From positions 1-64,000 of the forward strand of contig CAWCDM010000096.1 of assembly GCA_963794185.1 (NCBI GenBank): 64,000 nucleotides of DNA, written 5' to 3'. Positions within the stretch are counted from its first letter, which is position 1, and each line of letters starts with the position of its first letter. Source of the DNA: JAMXLO01 sp963794185. GTDB lineage: Bacteria > Pseudomonadota > Alphaproteobacteria > Acetobacterales > Acetobacteraceae. This document shows, piece by piece, positions 27,721-36,597 of the stretch. Below the pieces are notes generated by a model that did no database searches, was not told the DNA's origin, and worked only from the letters and a program-made list of their open reading frames with translations. Both the position numbers and the translations under genes were made by a program.

Positions 27721-28556
27721 CTCAAATGGCTTCAGTTGCGATATCCGGGGTGATCCTGACTGTGCTGGATTACCCGGCGACGGCGGCTGTACTGCTCGCC
27801 GCTTCACGGCGTCTCGCCGAGTTGAGTGGCGCCGGACATGTCCAGGCGCTTCTCGTGCGGACTCCGCCGGAAGCGAGCGTCACGCCAAGCGAAGAGATCC
27901 TCTCCGTGCAGCGGGAGGCCGAACTTCGATCAGCCGAGGCAACTCGTTCCGACGCCGTACGGGCGGTTTTCGACGGCTGGCTGCCAGGCACGGAGCAGGC
28001 AGGCATCAAAGCCGAATGGATCGATATAGACGGCATCGCGGAACTGGTTGTCGAAGAGAGAGGCGCCCGCGCCGATTTCCTAGTGCTCGAGCAGCCGGCT
28101 CGGCATGATTACGGCACGAGCTGGAATGCCTTGCGCGCCGCGTTGTTGGCAACTGGCCGACCAGTGCTTGTGGTACCTGCCAATGCATTGGACGAGTTCG
28201 GACGCCGTGTGGCCATCGCCTGGCGCGACGACGAGCGCGCAACCAAGGCAGTTCTCGCCGGGCTGCGCTGCCTCGCGCGCGCCGAGCGGGTGTTCTTGCT
28301 TGCTGGCGTACGGGACAATGCGGCACCCGCGATGCCTGCAATCCTCTCCGAACACGGTGTGAACGCGGAGTTGCACACCCTGCCCATCGGACCCGGCGCG
28401 TTCGGCGCGGTGTTGCTGGCCAAGGCGCACGAACTCGGCGCCGACATGATGATGATGGGCGCCTATGTGCATAGTCCTCTGCGCCAGCTTCTGTTCGGCG
28501 GCGTGACGCGCTACATGCTTTCCCATGCCGACATCCCGGTGCTGATGCGGCACTGA
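27714..28556 (+). CDS. universal stress protein, tandem UspA domains
   Basis: The first start (GTG 27714) overlaps the LLM stop by 7 bases; ATG 27726 is the other choice. Two Usp folds are seen (about residues 5-140 and 160-280). The second ends DMMMMGAYVHSPLRQLLFGG and VTRYMLSHADIPVLM, the usual ATP-binding loop and closing strand of the family. These cytosolic proteins are made under starvation or oxidative stress. Co-translation with the LLM gene suggests a shared stress role. It converges on the PhnC-like gene with only two bases between the stops. Confidence 0.85.
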   Translation: MVTQMASVAISGVILTVLDYPATAAVLLAASRRLAELSGAGHVQALLVRTPPEASVTPSEEILSVQREAELRSAEATRSDAVRAVFDGWLPGTEQAGIKAEWIDIDGIAELVVEERGARADFLVLEQPARHDYGTSWNALRAALLATGRPVLVVPANALDEFGRRVAIAWRDDERATKAVLAGLRCLARAERVFLLAGVRDNAAPAMPAILSEHGVNAELHTLPIGPGAFGAVLLAKAHELGADMMMMGAYVHSPLRQLLFGGVTRYMLSHADIPVLMRH

Positions 28557-28558
28557 CG

Positions 28559-29356
28559 TCAGGCGTTCACCAGCGGCGCATGGTCGGCGTGGAATTCATC
28601 CTCGGTCACGCCATAGATATCGAACACCTTGGCCGGGCTGAGCTGCGCCGGCGTGCCGTCGAACACGATGCGACCAGCCTGCAAGGCGACGACGCGGTCG
28701 CACCAGGCGCGCGCCGCATCCAGATGGTGAAGACAGGCAAGGACCGTCAGCCCATCCTGCCGGTTCACCGTGCGCAGCACGTCCATCACCAGGCGCGCAT
28801 TGTGCGGGTCGAGGCTGGCGATCGGCTCGTCCGCCAGGATCAGCATCGGCTCCTGCAGCAGCGCCCGGCAGATCGCCACGCGCTGCTGCTGCCCGCCCGA
28901 CAGCGTGCCGGCGCGCTGCAGCGCCACCTCGGCTAGGCCGAAGCGCTCCAGCAGCGTCATCGCCATGGCGCGTTCCTCGGCCGAGAACAGGCCGAGGAGG
29001 CTCGGCAGTGCGGACCGGTGCGACAGCCGGCCGATCAGCACGTTGGTCAGCACGTCCAGCCGCGGCACCAGGTTGAACTGCTGAAAGATCATCGCCGCGC
29101 GCGCACGCCATTCGCGCAGCGCCTTGCCGGCGAGCGAGGTCACATCGACGTCGCCGAACCGGATCGTGCCCGCGCTTGGCTCGGCCAGCCGGTTGATCAT
29201 GCGCAGCAGCGTGGACTTGCCGGCGCCCGAGCGGCCGATGACGCCGAGCATCTGTCCGCCCGGCACATCGAGATCGACGCCGTCAACCGCGACCACGGAG
29301 CCGAACCGCCGCGTCAGGCCGCGCAGCCGCAGCGTCTCGGGATGCCGCGCCGTCAC
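28559..29356 (-). CDS. PhnC-like ABC transporter ATP-binding protein, orphan
   Basis: The start is GTG 29356, which overlaps the yejF stop as GTGA, so the gene is translationally coupled. The 265-aa ATPase has Walker A GRSGAGKST, the PhnC-like INRLAEPSAGTIRFGDVDVT and GALNLIPRLxVLxNVLIGR-like block, signature LSGGQQQRV and Walker B ILADEPIASLD. PhnC ATPases drive phosphonate or phosphite uptake with PhnD and PhnE. Neither partner is present here; the next gene is convergent. A longer N-terminus in the same frame is only the shadow of yejF. Confidence 0.8.
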   Translation of the reverse strand: MTARHPETLRLRGLTRRFGSVVAVDGVDLDVPGGQMLGVIGRSGAGKSTLLRMINRLAEPSAGTIRFGDVDVTSLAGKALREWRARAAMIFQQFNLVPRLDVLTNVLIGRLSHRSALPSLLGLFSAEERAMAMTLLERFGLAEVALQRAGTLSGGQQQRVAICRALLQEPMLILADEPIASLDPHNARLVMDVLRTVNRQDGLTVLACLHHLDAARAWCDRVVALQAGRIVFDGTPAQLSPAKVFDIYGVTEDEFHADHAPLVNA

Positions 29357-30987
29357 GGAGCGGAACCCATCGGCCTGCCCAACGCCGCGGGATCTTCCGT
29401 CGCGTGGTCTGCCAATGTGAACGCCGCCGCCATCAGTGCCCGCGTGTAGTCCTCGCGCGGGTTGGCGAACACCGCGTCGGCGCTGCCCTGTTCCACCACG
29501 CGCCCGTGGCGCAGCACCACCACGCGATGCGCCAGCGCGCGCACCACCTTGAGATCGTGGCTGATGAACAGATAGGCCAGGCCGTGCACCTGCTGCAGCC
29601 GCCGCAGCAGATCGACGATCTGGGCCTGCACCGACATGTCGAGCGCGCTGGTGGGTTCGTCGAGCACGACGAAGCGCGGCTTCAGCACCATGGCGCGCGC
29701 GATCGCGATGCGCTGGCGTTGGCCGCCGCTGAACTCGTGCGGATAGCGGTCGGCTGAGTCGGCGGGAAGCCCGACCTCCTCCAGTTCGGCCGCGACCCTG
29801 CACGCGCGGTCGGCGCGGCTCAGCCCAGGTTCGTGCACGCGCAGCCCCTCGGCCACGATATCACCCACCGGCATGCGCGGCGACAGGCTGCCGAACGGGT
29901 CCTGAAACACGATCTGCATGCGCGCGCGCAGCCGCCGCAGCGCGCGGCGGTCGAGCGAAGCGACGTCCTCCCCCGCAAACTCGATGTGGCCGGAGGCGTG
30001 CTCCAGCCGCAGCGCGGCAAGCGCCATCGTCGTCTTGCCGGAGCCCGATTCGCCGACCAGCCCGACCGTCTCGCCTTCGCGCACGGTGACCGACACGCCG
30101 TCCACGGCGCGCACATGGCCGATGGCACGGCGCAGCACGCCGCGGCGGATGGCGAAGTGCACCTTCACGTCGTCGGCCTGCAGCAATGGCTGCGCGTCGT
30201 TGGACATCGTTGCGGGCTCGCCCTTGGGGACGGCGGCGAGCAGCATCCGCGTGTAGGGATGCGCGGGCGCGGCGAACACGTCGGCGACACGCCCTGCCTC
30301 GACTACCACCCCATCCTTCATCACGCACATGCGGTCGGCATAGCGGCGCACGATCTGCAGGTCGTGGGTGATCAGCAGCAGCGCCAGCCGCCGCTCGGTG
30401 CGCAGGCGCGCCAGCAACTGCAGGATCTGCGCCTGGATGGTGACGTCGAGCGCGGTGGTGGGCTCGTCGGCGATCAGCAGCGCGGGATCGTTGGCGAGCG
30501 CCATGGCGATCATCACCCGCTGCCGCTGGCCGCCGGAAAGCTGGTGGGGAAACGCCTCCAGCCGGTGCTCGGCGTCCGCGAAGCCGGCCTGGTTCAGCGC
30601 CTCGATCACCCGGGCGCGCAGCCGGTCGGCGGAGATGCGCCGGTGCAGCGTGATCGCCTCGCCGATCTGCCGGCCGATGCGGTGCAGCGGGTTGAGGCTG
30701 GTCATCGGCTCCTGGAACACGATGCCGGCCACCTCGCCGCGCGCGCGGTGCAACGTGTCGGGATCGGCGCCGATCATCTGGCGTTCGTCGAGCAGGATGC
30801 TGCCGGTCGGGTTCGTGCCGCCCGCGGGGAGAAGCTGGAGCAGCGAAAGAGCGGTGACCGATTTGCCGGACCCCGATTCGCCGACGAGTGCCAGGGTTTC
30901 GCCGCGATCGAGGGTGAAGGATACATCGTCCGCCACGCGCCTGGTGCCGAACGCAACGGACAGGTTCTCGACTTCTACGAGGCTCAT
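29353..30987 (-). CDS. yejF: oligopeptide ABC transporter, fused double ATPase YejF
   Basis: ATG 30987, 544 aa. Two ATPase domains in one chain: the first with Walker A GESGSGKS, signature LSGGQRQRV and LLIADEPTTALDV, the second with GESGSGKTTMALAALRL, EFSGGQRQRIAIARAMV and VLDEPTSALDM. This fusion defines YejF, which energises the YejBE channel. Downstream of yejE with a 127-base gap filled by a palindromic repeat (31007-31103), then coupled by GTGA to the PhnC-like gene. Works at the inner face of the cytoplasmic membrane. Confidence 0.9.
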   Translation of the reverse strand: MSLVEVENLSVAFGTRRVADDVSFTLDRGETLALVGESGSGKSVTALSLLQLLPAGGTNPTGSILLDERQMIGADPDTLHRARGEVAGIVFQEPMTSLNPLHRIGRQIGEAITLHRRISADRLRARVIEALNQAGFADAEHRLEAFPHQLSGGQRQRVMIAMALANDPALLIADEPTTALDVTIQAQILQLLARLRTERRLALLLITHDLQIVRRYADRMCVMKDGVVVEAGRVADVFAAPAHPYTRMLLAAVPKGEPATMSNDAQPLLQADDVKVHFAIRRGVLRRAIGHVRAVDGVSVTVREGETVGLVGESGSGKTTMALAALRLEHASGHIEFAGEDVASLDRRALRRLRARMQIVFQDPFGSLSPRMPVGDIVAEGLRVHEPGLSRADRACRVAAELEEVGLPADSADRYPHEFSGGQRQRIAIARAMVLKPRFVVLDEPTSALDMSVQAQIVDLLRRLQQVHGLAYLFISHDLKVVRALAHRVVVLRHGRVVEQGSADAVFANPREDYTRALMAAAFTLADHATEDPAALGRPMGSAP

Positions 30988-31006
30988 ATAGCAGCGTGAA
31001 AGAAAG

Positions 31007-31103
31007 ATTCACCACGAAGACACGAAGACACGAAGACAGGATGTAAGTGCTTCGCGCGAAGCGCATAATATCGCCTTCGTGCCTTCGTGTCTTTGTGGTG
31101 AAT
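31007..31103. repeat. dispersed TTCACCAC palindrome, copy 1
   Basis: Left arm ATTCACCACGAAGACACGAA and right arm TTCGTGTCTTTGTGGTGAAT form an imperfect inverted repeat of about 30 bases per arm, with a small inner hairpin around GCTTCGCGCGAAGC. It fills the gap between yejE and yejF and could fold in the transcript. A related copy is at 57057-57153, inside a coding start. Confidence 0.8.
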
Positions 31104-31114
31104 ACTTCTTCCTT

Positions 31115-32143
31115 TCATACCGGCAGCCGCCGGGGATCGAACGCATCGCGCACCGCCTCGCCGACGAAGATCAGCAGTGTCAGCACGCCACCCAATACGA
31201 AGAACGCTGTGAATCCGAGCCACGGCGCCTGCAGGTTATTCTTGCCTTGCGCCACCAGTTCGCCCAGCGACGGCGAGCCGGGAGGCAATCCAAACCCGAG
31301 AAAGTCCAGACTCGCCAGGATCGTCACCGAGCCCGACAGCGTGAACGGCAGGAAGGTCAATGTCGCGACCATGGCATTGGGCAGAATGTGCCGCCACATC
31401 ACCGCGGCGTCCGCGACGCCGAGCGCCTTCGCCGCGCGCACATAGTCCAGGTTGCGGCCGCGCAGGAATTCGGCGCGCACCACGCCCGTCAGGTTCATCC
31501 AGGAGAAAAGTAGTAGGAATATCAGCAGCACCCAGAAGCCGGGCGTGATGATGCTGCCGAGGATGATCAGCAGATAGAGCTGCGGCATGCCGTTCCAGAT
31601 CTCGATGAAGCGCTGGAACAGAAGGTCGGTGGCACCGCCGTAATAGCCCTGCACCGCGCCCGCGGCGATGCCCACCGCAGACGAGACGATCGTCAGCACG
31701 AAGCCGAACAGCACCGACAGACGGAAACCGTAGATCACGCGGGCCAGCACGTCGCGCGCCTGATCGTCCGTGCCCAGCGGATTGGCTGTTGTTGGCGGCG
31801 AGGGCGCGGGGCTCGGCAGGTTCTTCACGATGGTACCGAAGCTATACGGCACCGCCGGCCAGATCATCCAGCCGCGCGCGTTGATCGCCTGCTGCAGCTC
31901 GGGGTCGGTGTAGTCGGCTTCGGTCGGCAGGAAATCGGCGCCGAACGTGTCCTCGCTGTAGTCCTGCAGCACCGGCACATACCAATGGCCGTCGAAGCGG
32001 ATCAGCAGCGGCCGGTTATTGGCGATGAATTCCGCGAACAGGCTGGTGCCGAACAGGATCACGAACAGCCAGAAGGACCAGTAGCCGCGCCGGTTCTGCC
32101 GGAAGATGGCAAGCCGGCGGCGCGTGATGGGGGAGAACTTCAA
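31115..32143 (-). CDS. yejE: oligopeptide ABC transporter permease YejE
   Basis: The frame starts at TTG 32143, which overlaps the yejB stop (TTGA), giving 342 aa. An N-terminal cytoplasmic tail (KFSPITRRRLAIFRQNRRG) leads to the first helix (YWSFWLFVILFGTSLFAEF). The BPD permease core carries IYGFRLSVLFGFVLTIVSSA and the EAA loop region (YVRAAKALGVADAAVMWRH, ILPNAMVATLTFLPFTL). It is one half of the inner-membrane channel. A long periplasmic insert (about residues 45-115) is typical of YejE. Confidence 0.9.
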   Translation of the reverse strand: MKFSPITRRRLAIFRQNRRGYWSFWLFVILFGTSLFAEFIANNRPLLIRFDGHWYVPVLQDYSEDTFGADFLPTEADYTDPELQQAINARGWMIWPAVPYSFGTIVKNLPSPAPSPPTTANPLGTDDQARDVLARVIYGFRLSVLFGFVLTIVSSAVGIAAGAVQGYYGGATDLLFQRFIEIWNGMPQLYLLIILGSIITPGFWVLLIFLLLFSWMNLTGVVRAEFLRGRNLDYVRAAKALGVADAAVMWRHILPNAMVATLTFLPFTLSGSVTILASLDFLGFGLPPGSPSLGELVAQGKNNLQAPWLGFTAFFVLGGVLTLLIFVGEAVRDAFDPRRLPV

Positions 32144-33207
32144 CCCCTCGCCTCGAAGTCTATACGCGGATCGACCACCGTGTAGAGCGTGTCGCCGACG
32201 ATCTGCATCAGCAGCCCGAGCAGCGTGAAGATGTAGAGCGTGCCGAACATCACCGGATAGTCGCGCTGGATCGCCGATTGGAAACCCAGCAGGCCGATGC
32301 CGTCGAGCGAGAAGACGATCTCCACCAGCAGTGCGGAGGTGAACAGGATGCTGATGAATGCCTGCGGAAAGCCGGCGACGATGAGCAGCATGGCGTTGCG
32401 GAACACGTGACCGTACAACACGCGATTTTCGCCGGCGCCCTTGGCGCGGGCCGTCACCGTGTACTGCTTGCGGATCTCCTCGAGGAAGCAGTTCTTGGTC
32501 AGCATCGTGAGGCTGGCGAAGCCGCTCGCCACCACGGCGATGGTCGGCAGCACCATGTGCCAGGCGTAGTCTGCGACGCGCGCGGGGAAGCTCCAGTCGG
32601 CGGCGCCTTCGCTGGTGAGGCCGCGCAAGGGGAACCACTGAAAGAAGCTGCCGCCGGCAAACAGGACGACCAGCAGGATGGCAAACAGGAAGCTTGGCAC
32701 GGCATAGCCGACAAGTACCACGGCGCTGCTCGCCAGGTCGAAGCGGCTGCCGTCGCGCACCGCCTTGGCGATGCCGAGTGGGATGGACACGACGTACACC
32801 AAGAGCGTGGACCACAGGCCGAGCGAGATCGACACCGGCATCTTCTGCAGCACGAGCTGCAACACTGTCTGGTCGCGGAAGAAGCTGCGGCCGAAGTCGA
32901 AGCGCAGGTAGCCGCCGACCATATCGGCAAAGCGCGTCAGCGGCGGCTTGTCGAAGCCGAACATCTTCTTGATGTCATCGATGATGTGCGGATCGAGCCC
33001 CCGCGCGCCGCGATACGACCCGGTGCCGCCGAATTCCGACGTGGCCGCGCCGAGCCGGGAAGACAGGTCGCCTTTGCCGCGCAGTTCCGCGATCATCTGC
33101 TCCACCGGCCCGCCCGGCGCGAACTGGATAACCGCGAAGTTGATGGCGATGATGCCGAACAACGTGGGGATGACCAGCAGCAGGCGGCGGAAGAGGTAGG
33201 CGGTCAT
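32140..33207 (-). CDS. yejB: oligopeptide ABC transporter permease YejB
   Basis: ATG 33207, 355 aa. Starts TAYLFRRLLLVIPTLFGIIA, the usual first helix of DppB/YejB permeases, then a long loop with FDKPPLTRFADMVGGYLRFD, the transmembrane core and the EAA motif (IRKQYTVTARAKGAGENRVL). Its stop overlaps the yejE start by four bases, so both permease halves are made together. The C-terminus is VDPRIDFEARG. It sits behind yejA, separated by a palindrome-filled gap. Confidence 0.9.
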   Translation of the reverse strand: MTAYLFRRLLLVIPTLFGIIAINFAVIQFAPGGPVEQMIAELRGKGDLSSRLGAATSEFGGTGSYRGARGLDPHIIDDIKKMFGFDKPPLTRFADMVGGYLRFDFGRSFFRDQTVLQLVLQKMPVSISLGLWSTLLVYVVSIPLGIAKAVRDGSRFDLASSAVVLVGYAVPSFLFAILLVVLFAGGSFFQWFPLRGLTSEGAADWSFPARVADYAWHMVLPTIAVVASGFASLTMLTKNCFLEEIRKQYTVTARAKGAGENRVLYGHVFRNAMLLIVAGFPQAFISILFTSALLVEIVFSLDGIGLLGFQSAIQRDYPVMFGTLYIFTLLGLLMQIVGDTLYTVVDPRIDFEARG

Positions 33208-33227
33208 TCAGATGGGGTGCCTGCTGT

Positions 33228-33320
33228 CCCCTCCCCCCAACCCCCTCCCGCAAGGGGAGGGGGAGCATCATGGCACCTGTTGCTCCCCCTCCCTTTGCGC
33301 GAGGGGGTTGGGGGGAGGGG
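33228..33320. repeat. inverted repeat between yejA and yejB
   Basis: Two arms of about 40 bases (33228-33266 and 33281-33320), rich in CCCCTCC/GGAGGGG, are near-perfect reverse complements around a short centre. The arms do not match the other palindromes closely, but the design is the same. In the operon it may stop part of the transcripts, giving more yejA than yejB mRNA. Confidence 0.8.
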
Positions 33321-33334
33321 ACCCAGTGCAAACC

Positions 33335-35212
33335 TCACTGCCGCTTCGCCGCGTCGATGGCCGCGGCCTTTGCCGTATCGACCCACCAGGTGTCGAAGTT
33401 GAAGCCGTCGCGGATCGGCACGCCGGGCTGGCCGAAGCGGTCCCACCAGGCGATGTGGAACGTCCGGCTGTCCCAGTTCGGCACCATGTACCAGCGCCAC
33501 AACAGCACCCGGTCGAGCGCATGCGCCGCGGACTTCAGCGTGTCTCTGTCCTGCGCCGTGACCATCTTCTCGACCAGCGCGTCCGCCGCCGGATCGCAGA
33601 CCCCCGGAACGTTGAAGCTGCCCTGCGCCTTGCTCGCCGCGCAGGTGAAGTAGTCGCGCAGCTCGTTCCCCGGCACGTCGCCTTGCGGATAGATCATCAT
33701 GATCATGTCGAAGTCGAAGTCGTCGGTCAGGTGCTGGTACTGCGCGGGATCGACCGTGCGCACCCGCGCCTCGACGCCGATCTTCTGCAGCAGCTGCACA
33801 TACGGCAGCGCCACGCGCTCCAGCGAGGGTTCATCCAGCAGGATGGTGAAGTTCATCGGCTCGCCATTCGCATCCACCAGCCTGCGCTCCTTCACCGACC
33901 ACCCGGCCTGCTGCAGGAGTTCAAGCGCGTGACGCAACTGCTCGCGATTGTTGCCCGATCCGTCGGTCACCGGCAGCCGGAACGGCTCGGTGAACAGGGC
34001 GGGCGGCAATTCCTTCCGGTACGGCTCCAGCAGTTTCAGCTCATCGCCCTGCGGGACGCCCGATGACGCCAGATCGCTGTTGCTGAAATAGCTCAGGGTG
34101 CGCGTATAGGTGCCATAGAACAGGTTCTTGTTGGCCCACTCGAAATCGAACACCTCGGCCATCGCCTGGCGCACCAGGGGATTGGCGAACACCGCCCGCC
34201 GGGTGTTCATCGCATAGCCCTGGATGCCCGTCGGCAGGTGATGGGGAAAATCCTGCTTGATCACCAGCCCCCGCGCGACCGCCGGAAAATCGTAGGCCGT
34301 CGCCCAGTTCTTCGAGATGTTCTCGCTGCGCAGATCGATCTGACCGGCCTTGAACGCCTCCATCGCCACCGTTGAATCGCGGAAATACTCGATGCGCACG
34401 CGATCGAAGTTGTTGGTGCCCTTGCCGGTCGGCATGTCAGCAGCCCACCAGTCGGGGCGCCGCTCATACGTCACGCCGCGGCCCAGCTCGAAGCCGGCGA
34501 TGCGATACGGGCCGGAGCCGATGGGCGGATCGGTCAGCGGCCGGGTGAAGTCGCGGCCGTCGAAGAAGTGCTTCGGCAGAACCGGCAGCCCCCCCAGGAT
34601 CAGCGGCAGCTCGCGGTTCTCGTTCGAGTTGAAGTGGAACACCACGCGGCGCGGGCTGTCCACCACCACGTCCTTCACGTCCGCCATCTGGATGCGGAAG
34701 CTTGGGCGCCCCTGCTCCAGCAGTGTGCGATAGGTCCACGCGACGTCCTCGGCGGTGACCGGCGTGCTGTCGGAGAATTTTGCCTCCGGGCGTAGTTCGA
34801 ACGCGACCCACATCTTGTCGGCCGGCAGCTCGATGGTCTGCGCCAGATGCCCATAGCCCGAGGACCCCTCGTCAGCCGAGGACGTGAGCAGGCTCTCCCA
34901 CACGTGCCCTACGCTGGAGCCGGAGCCCGAACCGCCGGGCAGCACTACCCACGGGCTGACCAGGCCGCCGGTCGCAGTGCCGCGCAGGATGAACGGATTG
35001 AAGCTGTCGTAGGTGCCGATCGACGCCAGCGTGACGTCGCCGCCTTTGGGCGCATTCGGATTGACGTAGGGGAAATACGGGAAGTCGGGCGGCAGGGCGG
35101 GCTTCGCCAACACGGCGATCGCATTGCTTCGGGTGACGGGACCATCGGCCCGAACGGGTGTAACGGCGAGGCCGAGCAGCAGCAAAAGGATCATGGTGCG
35201 CATGGGGACCAC
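33335..35212 (-). CDS. yejA: oligopeptide ABC transporter substrate-binding protein YejA
   Basis: Signal peptide MRTMILLLLLGLAVTPVRAD follows ATG 35212/35203. The mature protein is a large SBP family 5 protein: PYFPYVNPNAPKGGDVTLAS, FNPFILRGTATGGLV, GSGPYRIAGFELGRGVTYER and NTRRAVFANPLVRQAMAEVF. About 600 aa mature, the usual size. YejABEF imports peptides; it takes up microcin C in E. coli and helps resist antimicrobial peptides in Brucella and Sinorhizobium. It is first in the operon yejA-yejB-yejE-yejF-phnC-like, all on the reverse strand. Confidence 0.9.
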   Translation of the reverse strand: MVPMRTMILLLLLGLAVTPVRADGPVTRSNAIAVLAKPALPPDFPYFPYVNPNAPKGGDVTLASIGTYDSFNPFILRGTATGGLVSPWVVLPGGSGSGSSVGHVWESLLTSSADEGSSGYGHLAQTIELPADKMWVAFELRPEAKFSDSTPVTAEDVAWTYRTLLEQGRPSFRIQMADVKDVVVDSPRRVVFHFNSNENRELPLILGGLPVLPKHFFDGRDFTRPLTDPPIGSGPYRIAGFELGRGVTYERRPDWWAADMPTGKGTNNFDRVRIEYFRDSTVAMEAFKAGQIDLRSENISKNWATAYDFPAVARGLVIKQDFPHHLPTGIQGYAMNTRRAVFANPLVRQAMAEVFDFEWANKNLFYGTYTRTLSYFSNSDLASSGVPQGDELKLLEPYRKELPPALFTEPFRLPVTDGSGNNREQLRHALELLQQAGWSVKERRLVDANGEPMNFTILLDEPSLERVALPYVQLLQKIGVEARVRTVDPAQYQHLTDDFDFDMIMMIYPQGDVPGNELRDYFTCAASKAQGSFNVPGVCDPAADALVEKMVTAQDRDTLKSAAHALDRVLLWRWYMVPNWDSRTFHIAWWDRFGQPGVPIRDGFNFDTWWVDTAKAAAIDAAKRQ

Positions 35213-35276
35213 GGTGTGCCGTCAATCGCACGATCTGACAACTGAAGACGCGGTAAGGCAGCGATTGTTCCGATGT

Positions 35277-35430
35277 CTCCCCCTCCCCTTGCGGGCTTGG
35301 GCCGCGAAGCGGACCGAGGTCGGGGGAGGGTGTGGCACCAACACCATGCCAGGTACCGAGGGTGAATTCGTGCCGACACCAACCCCTCCCCGGTCCGCTT
35401 CGCGGCCCAAGCCCGCAAGGGGAGGGGGAG
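35277..35430. repeat. long inverted repeat upstream of yejA
   Basis: Arms 35277-35315 and 35392-35430 are almost exact reverse complements (CTCCCCCTCCCCTTGCGGGC in the left arm) with an unpaired centre of about 76 bases. It lies between yejA's start and the end of the HlyD-like gene, so it could end HlyD-operon transcription and lies close to the yejA promoter region. Confidence 0.85.
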
Positions 35431-35482
35431 GACACTTTGCTTCAGCGTCGCCTTATCCTGACGCAGCGGCATCCAGCATAAC

Positions 35483-36388
35483 TCACGGCTTCGAACCGCT
35501 TGGCGGGGTCCCGGTTTGGGCCTGGTTCGCGAGGACTTCGACGCTGGCGGTGCGGCCCACGAGCAGGCGAACGCCCGGTGGAACCTGATCCACCGCGATC
35601 CGCACCGGGATGCGCTGCGCCAGGCGCACCCAGCTGAAGGTCGGGATGACGTTGGCCAGCAGATCGCTGCTGCCCTGCCGTTCGCGATCCGCGATGCCGC
35701 CGGCGATGCTCTGCACCTGGCCCTCGATGAGCTGGCTCTCGCCCATCAAACGCACTCGCGCGCGATCGCCGACCTGAATCCGCGGCAGCTTGGTCTCCTC
35801 GAAGTAGCCCTCCACGTACACGCTGTCGCTGTCGATCAAGGCGAAGATCGGCGAGCCGGCGGTCACGTAATCGCCGGGCCGCATGCTGAAATTCGTGACC
35901 ACGCCGTCAACCGATGCCTTCACCTCCGAGCGGTCCAGGTTGAGCTGGGCGACGTTGCGATCAACGACCGCCTGCTGATAGTCGGCAGCAAGCTCGACGG
36001 CCCTGGCGTTGCTCTGCTGCTGCACCTCCACGGAGACCTCGAGGTTGTTCAGCTCGCGGTCCCGGTTGTATTCGCGCAAGGCCTCCTGTGCGGCGGACTC
36101 CTTGCCCGTGACGATGGCCGTGGCCTGCTGCAGCGCATACTGGAACCGCACCGGGTCGATGCGGAACATCACCTGGCCCTTGTGCACCTGCTGGTTGTCT
36201 CGCACCAGCACCTCGCTGACCAGGCCCGAGACGTCCGGCGCGACCTTGACAACGTCGGCGCGCACCGTGCCGTCGCGCGTCCAGGGCGACTCCATGTAGT
36301 AGATCCAGAGCTGCCAGCCGATGACGGCGGCGACGGCTGCGGTGAACAGCGTGACGGCAAGACGCCCGGGGAGCGATGCCAGGGTCAT
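35483..36388 (-). CDS. HlyD-family membrane-fusion protein (AaeA/EmrA-like)
   Basis: ATG 36388 overlaps the stop of the small DUF1656 gene (ATGA). The 301-aa protein has one N-terminal helix (AVTLFTAAVAAVIGWQLWIY), the biotinyl-lipoyl half VKVAPDVSGLVSEVLVRDNQ, QVHKGQVMFRIDPVRFQYAL, a helical hairpin (REYNRDRELNNLEVSVEVQQ) and the barrel VDGVVTNFSMRPGDYVTAGS. It joins an inner-membrane exporter to the outer membrane. Its partners here are FUSC and DUF1656 proteins, the AaeA/AaeX/AaeB arrangement for aromatic-acid efflux. Confidence 0.85.
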   Translation of the reverse strand: MTLASLPGRLAVTLFTAAVAAVIGWQLWIYYMESPWTRDGTVRADVVKVAPDVSGLVSEVLVRDNQQVHKGQVMFRIDPVRFQYALQQATAIVTGKESAAQEALREYNRDRELNNLEVSVEVQQQSNARAVELAADYQQAVVDRNVAQLNLDRSEVKASVDGVVTNFSMRPGDYVTAGSPIFALIDSDSVYVEGYFEETKLPRIQVGDRARVRLMGESQLIEGQVQSIAGGIADRERQGSSDLLANVIPTFSWVRLAQRIPVRIAVDQVPPGVRLLVGRTASVEVLANQAQTGTPPSGSKP

Positions 36389-36597
36389 CGCAGCGGCCAA
36401 CTGGCCTGAACGGCGACGACACCGCCCACCAGGATGACCAGCAATGCCAGGTCGAACAGCGGCCGGTGCCAGACGAAGCGATAGAAGCCGAGCAAGCCAA
36501 GTGCGCGGCGCACAAAGGCGGACACCAACATCGCCGTACCGACCCAGAGCAGCATGGGTGATACCAGGAGGCCGTAGACGTCGACCTCGCTGATCAC
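36385..36597 (-). CDS. DUF1656 small membrane protein (AaeX/YdhI-like)
   Basis: GTG 36597 overlaps the FUSC stop (GTGA) and its own stop overlaps the HlyD start (ATGA), so three genes are coupled. The 70-aa protein starts ISEVDVYGLLVSPMLLWVGT and has two membrane helices, the second PLFDLALLVILVGGVVAVQA. The conserved Glu-Val-Asp start and FYRFVWHRPLFDLAL segment are family hallmarks. Role in the pump unknown. Confidence 0.85.
   Translation of the reverse strand: MISEVDVYGLLVSPMLLWVGTAMLVSAFVRRALGLLGFYRFVWHRPLFDLALLVILVGGVVAVQASWPLR

Noticed and set aside
29357..29803. N-terminal extension of the PhnC-like gene
   Set aside because: These codons are out of frame with, and fully inside, yejF; the real start is the coupled GTG at 29356.
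29833..30999. Long plus-strand open frame opposite yejF
   Set aside because: Its His/Arg/Gln-rich translation has no motif, and the reverse strand carries two perfect ATPase domains; it is a high-GC antisense shadow.
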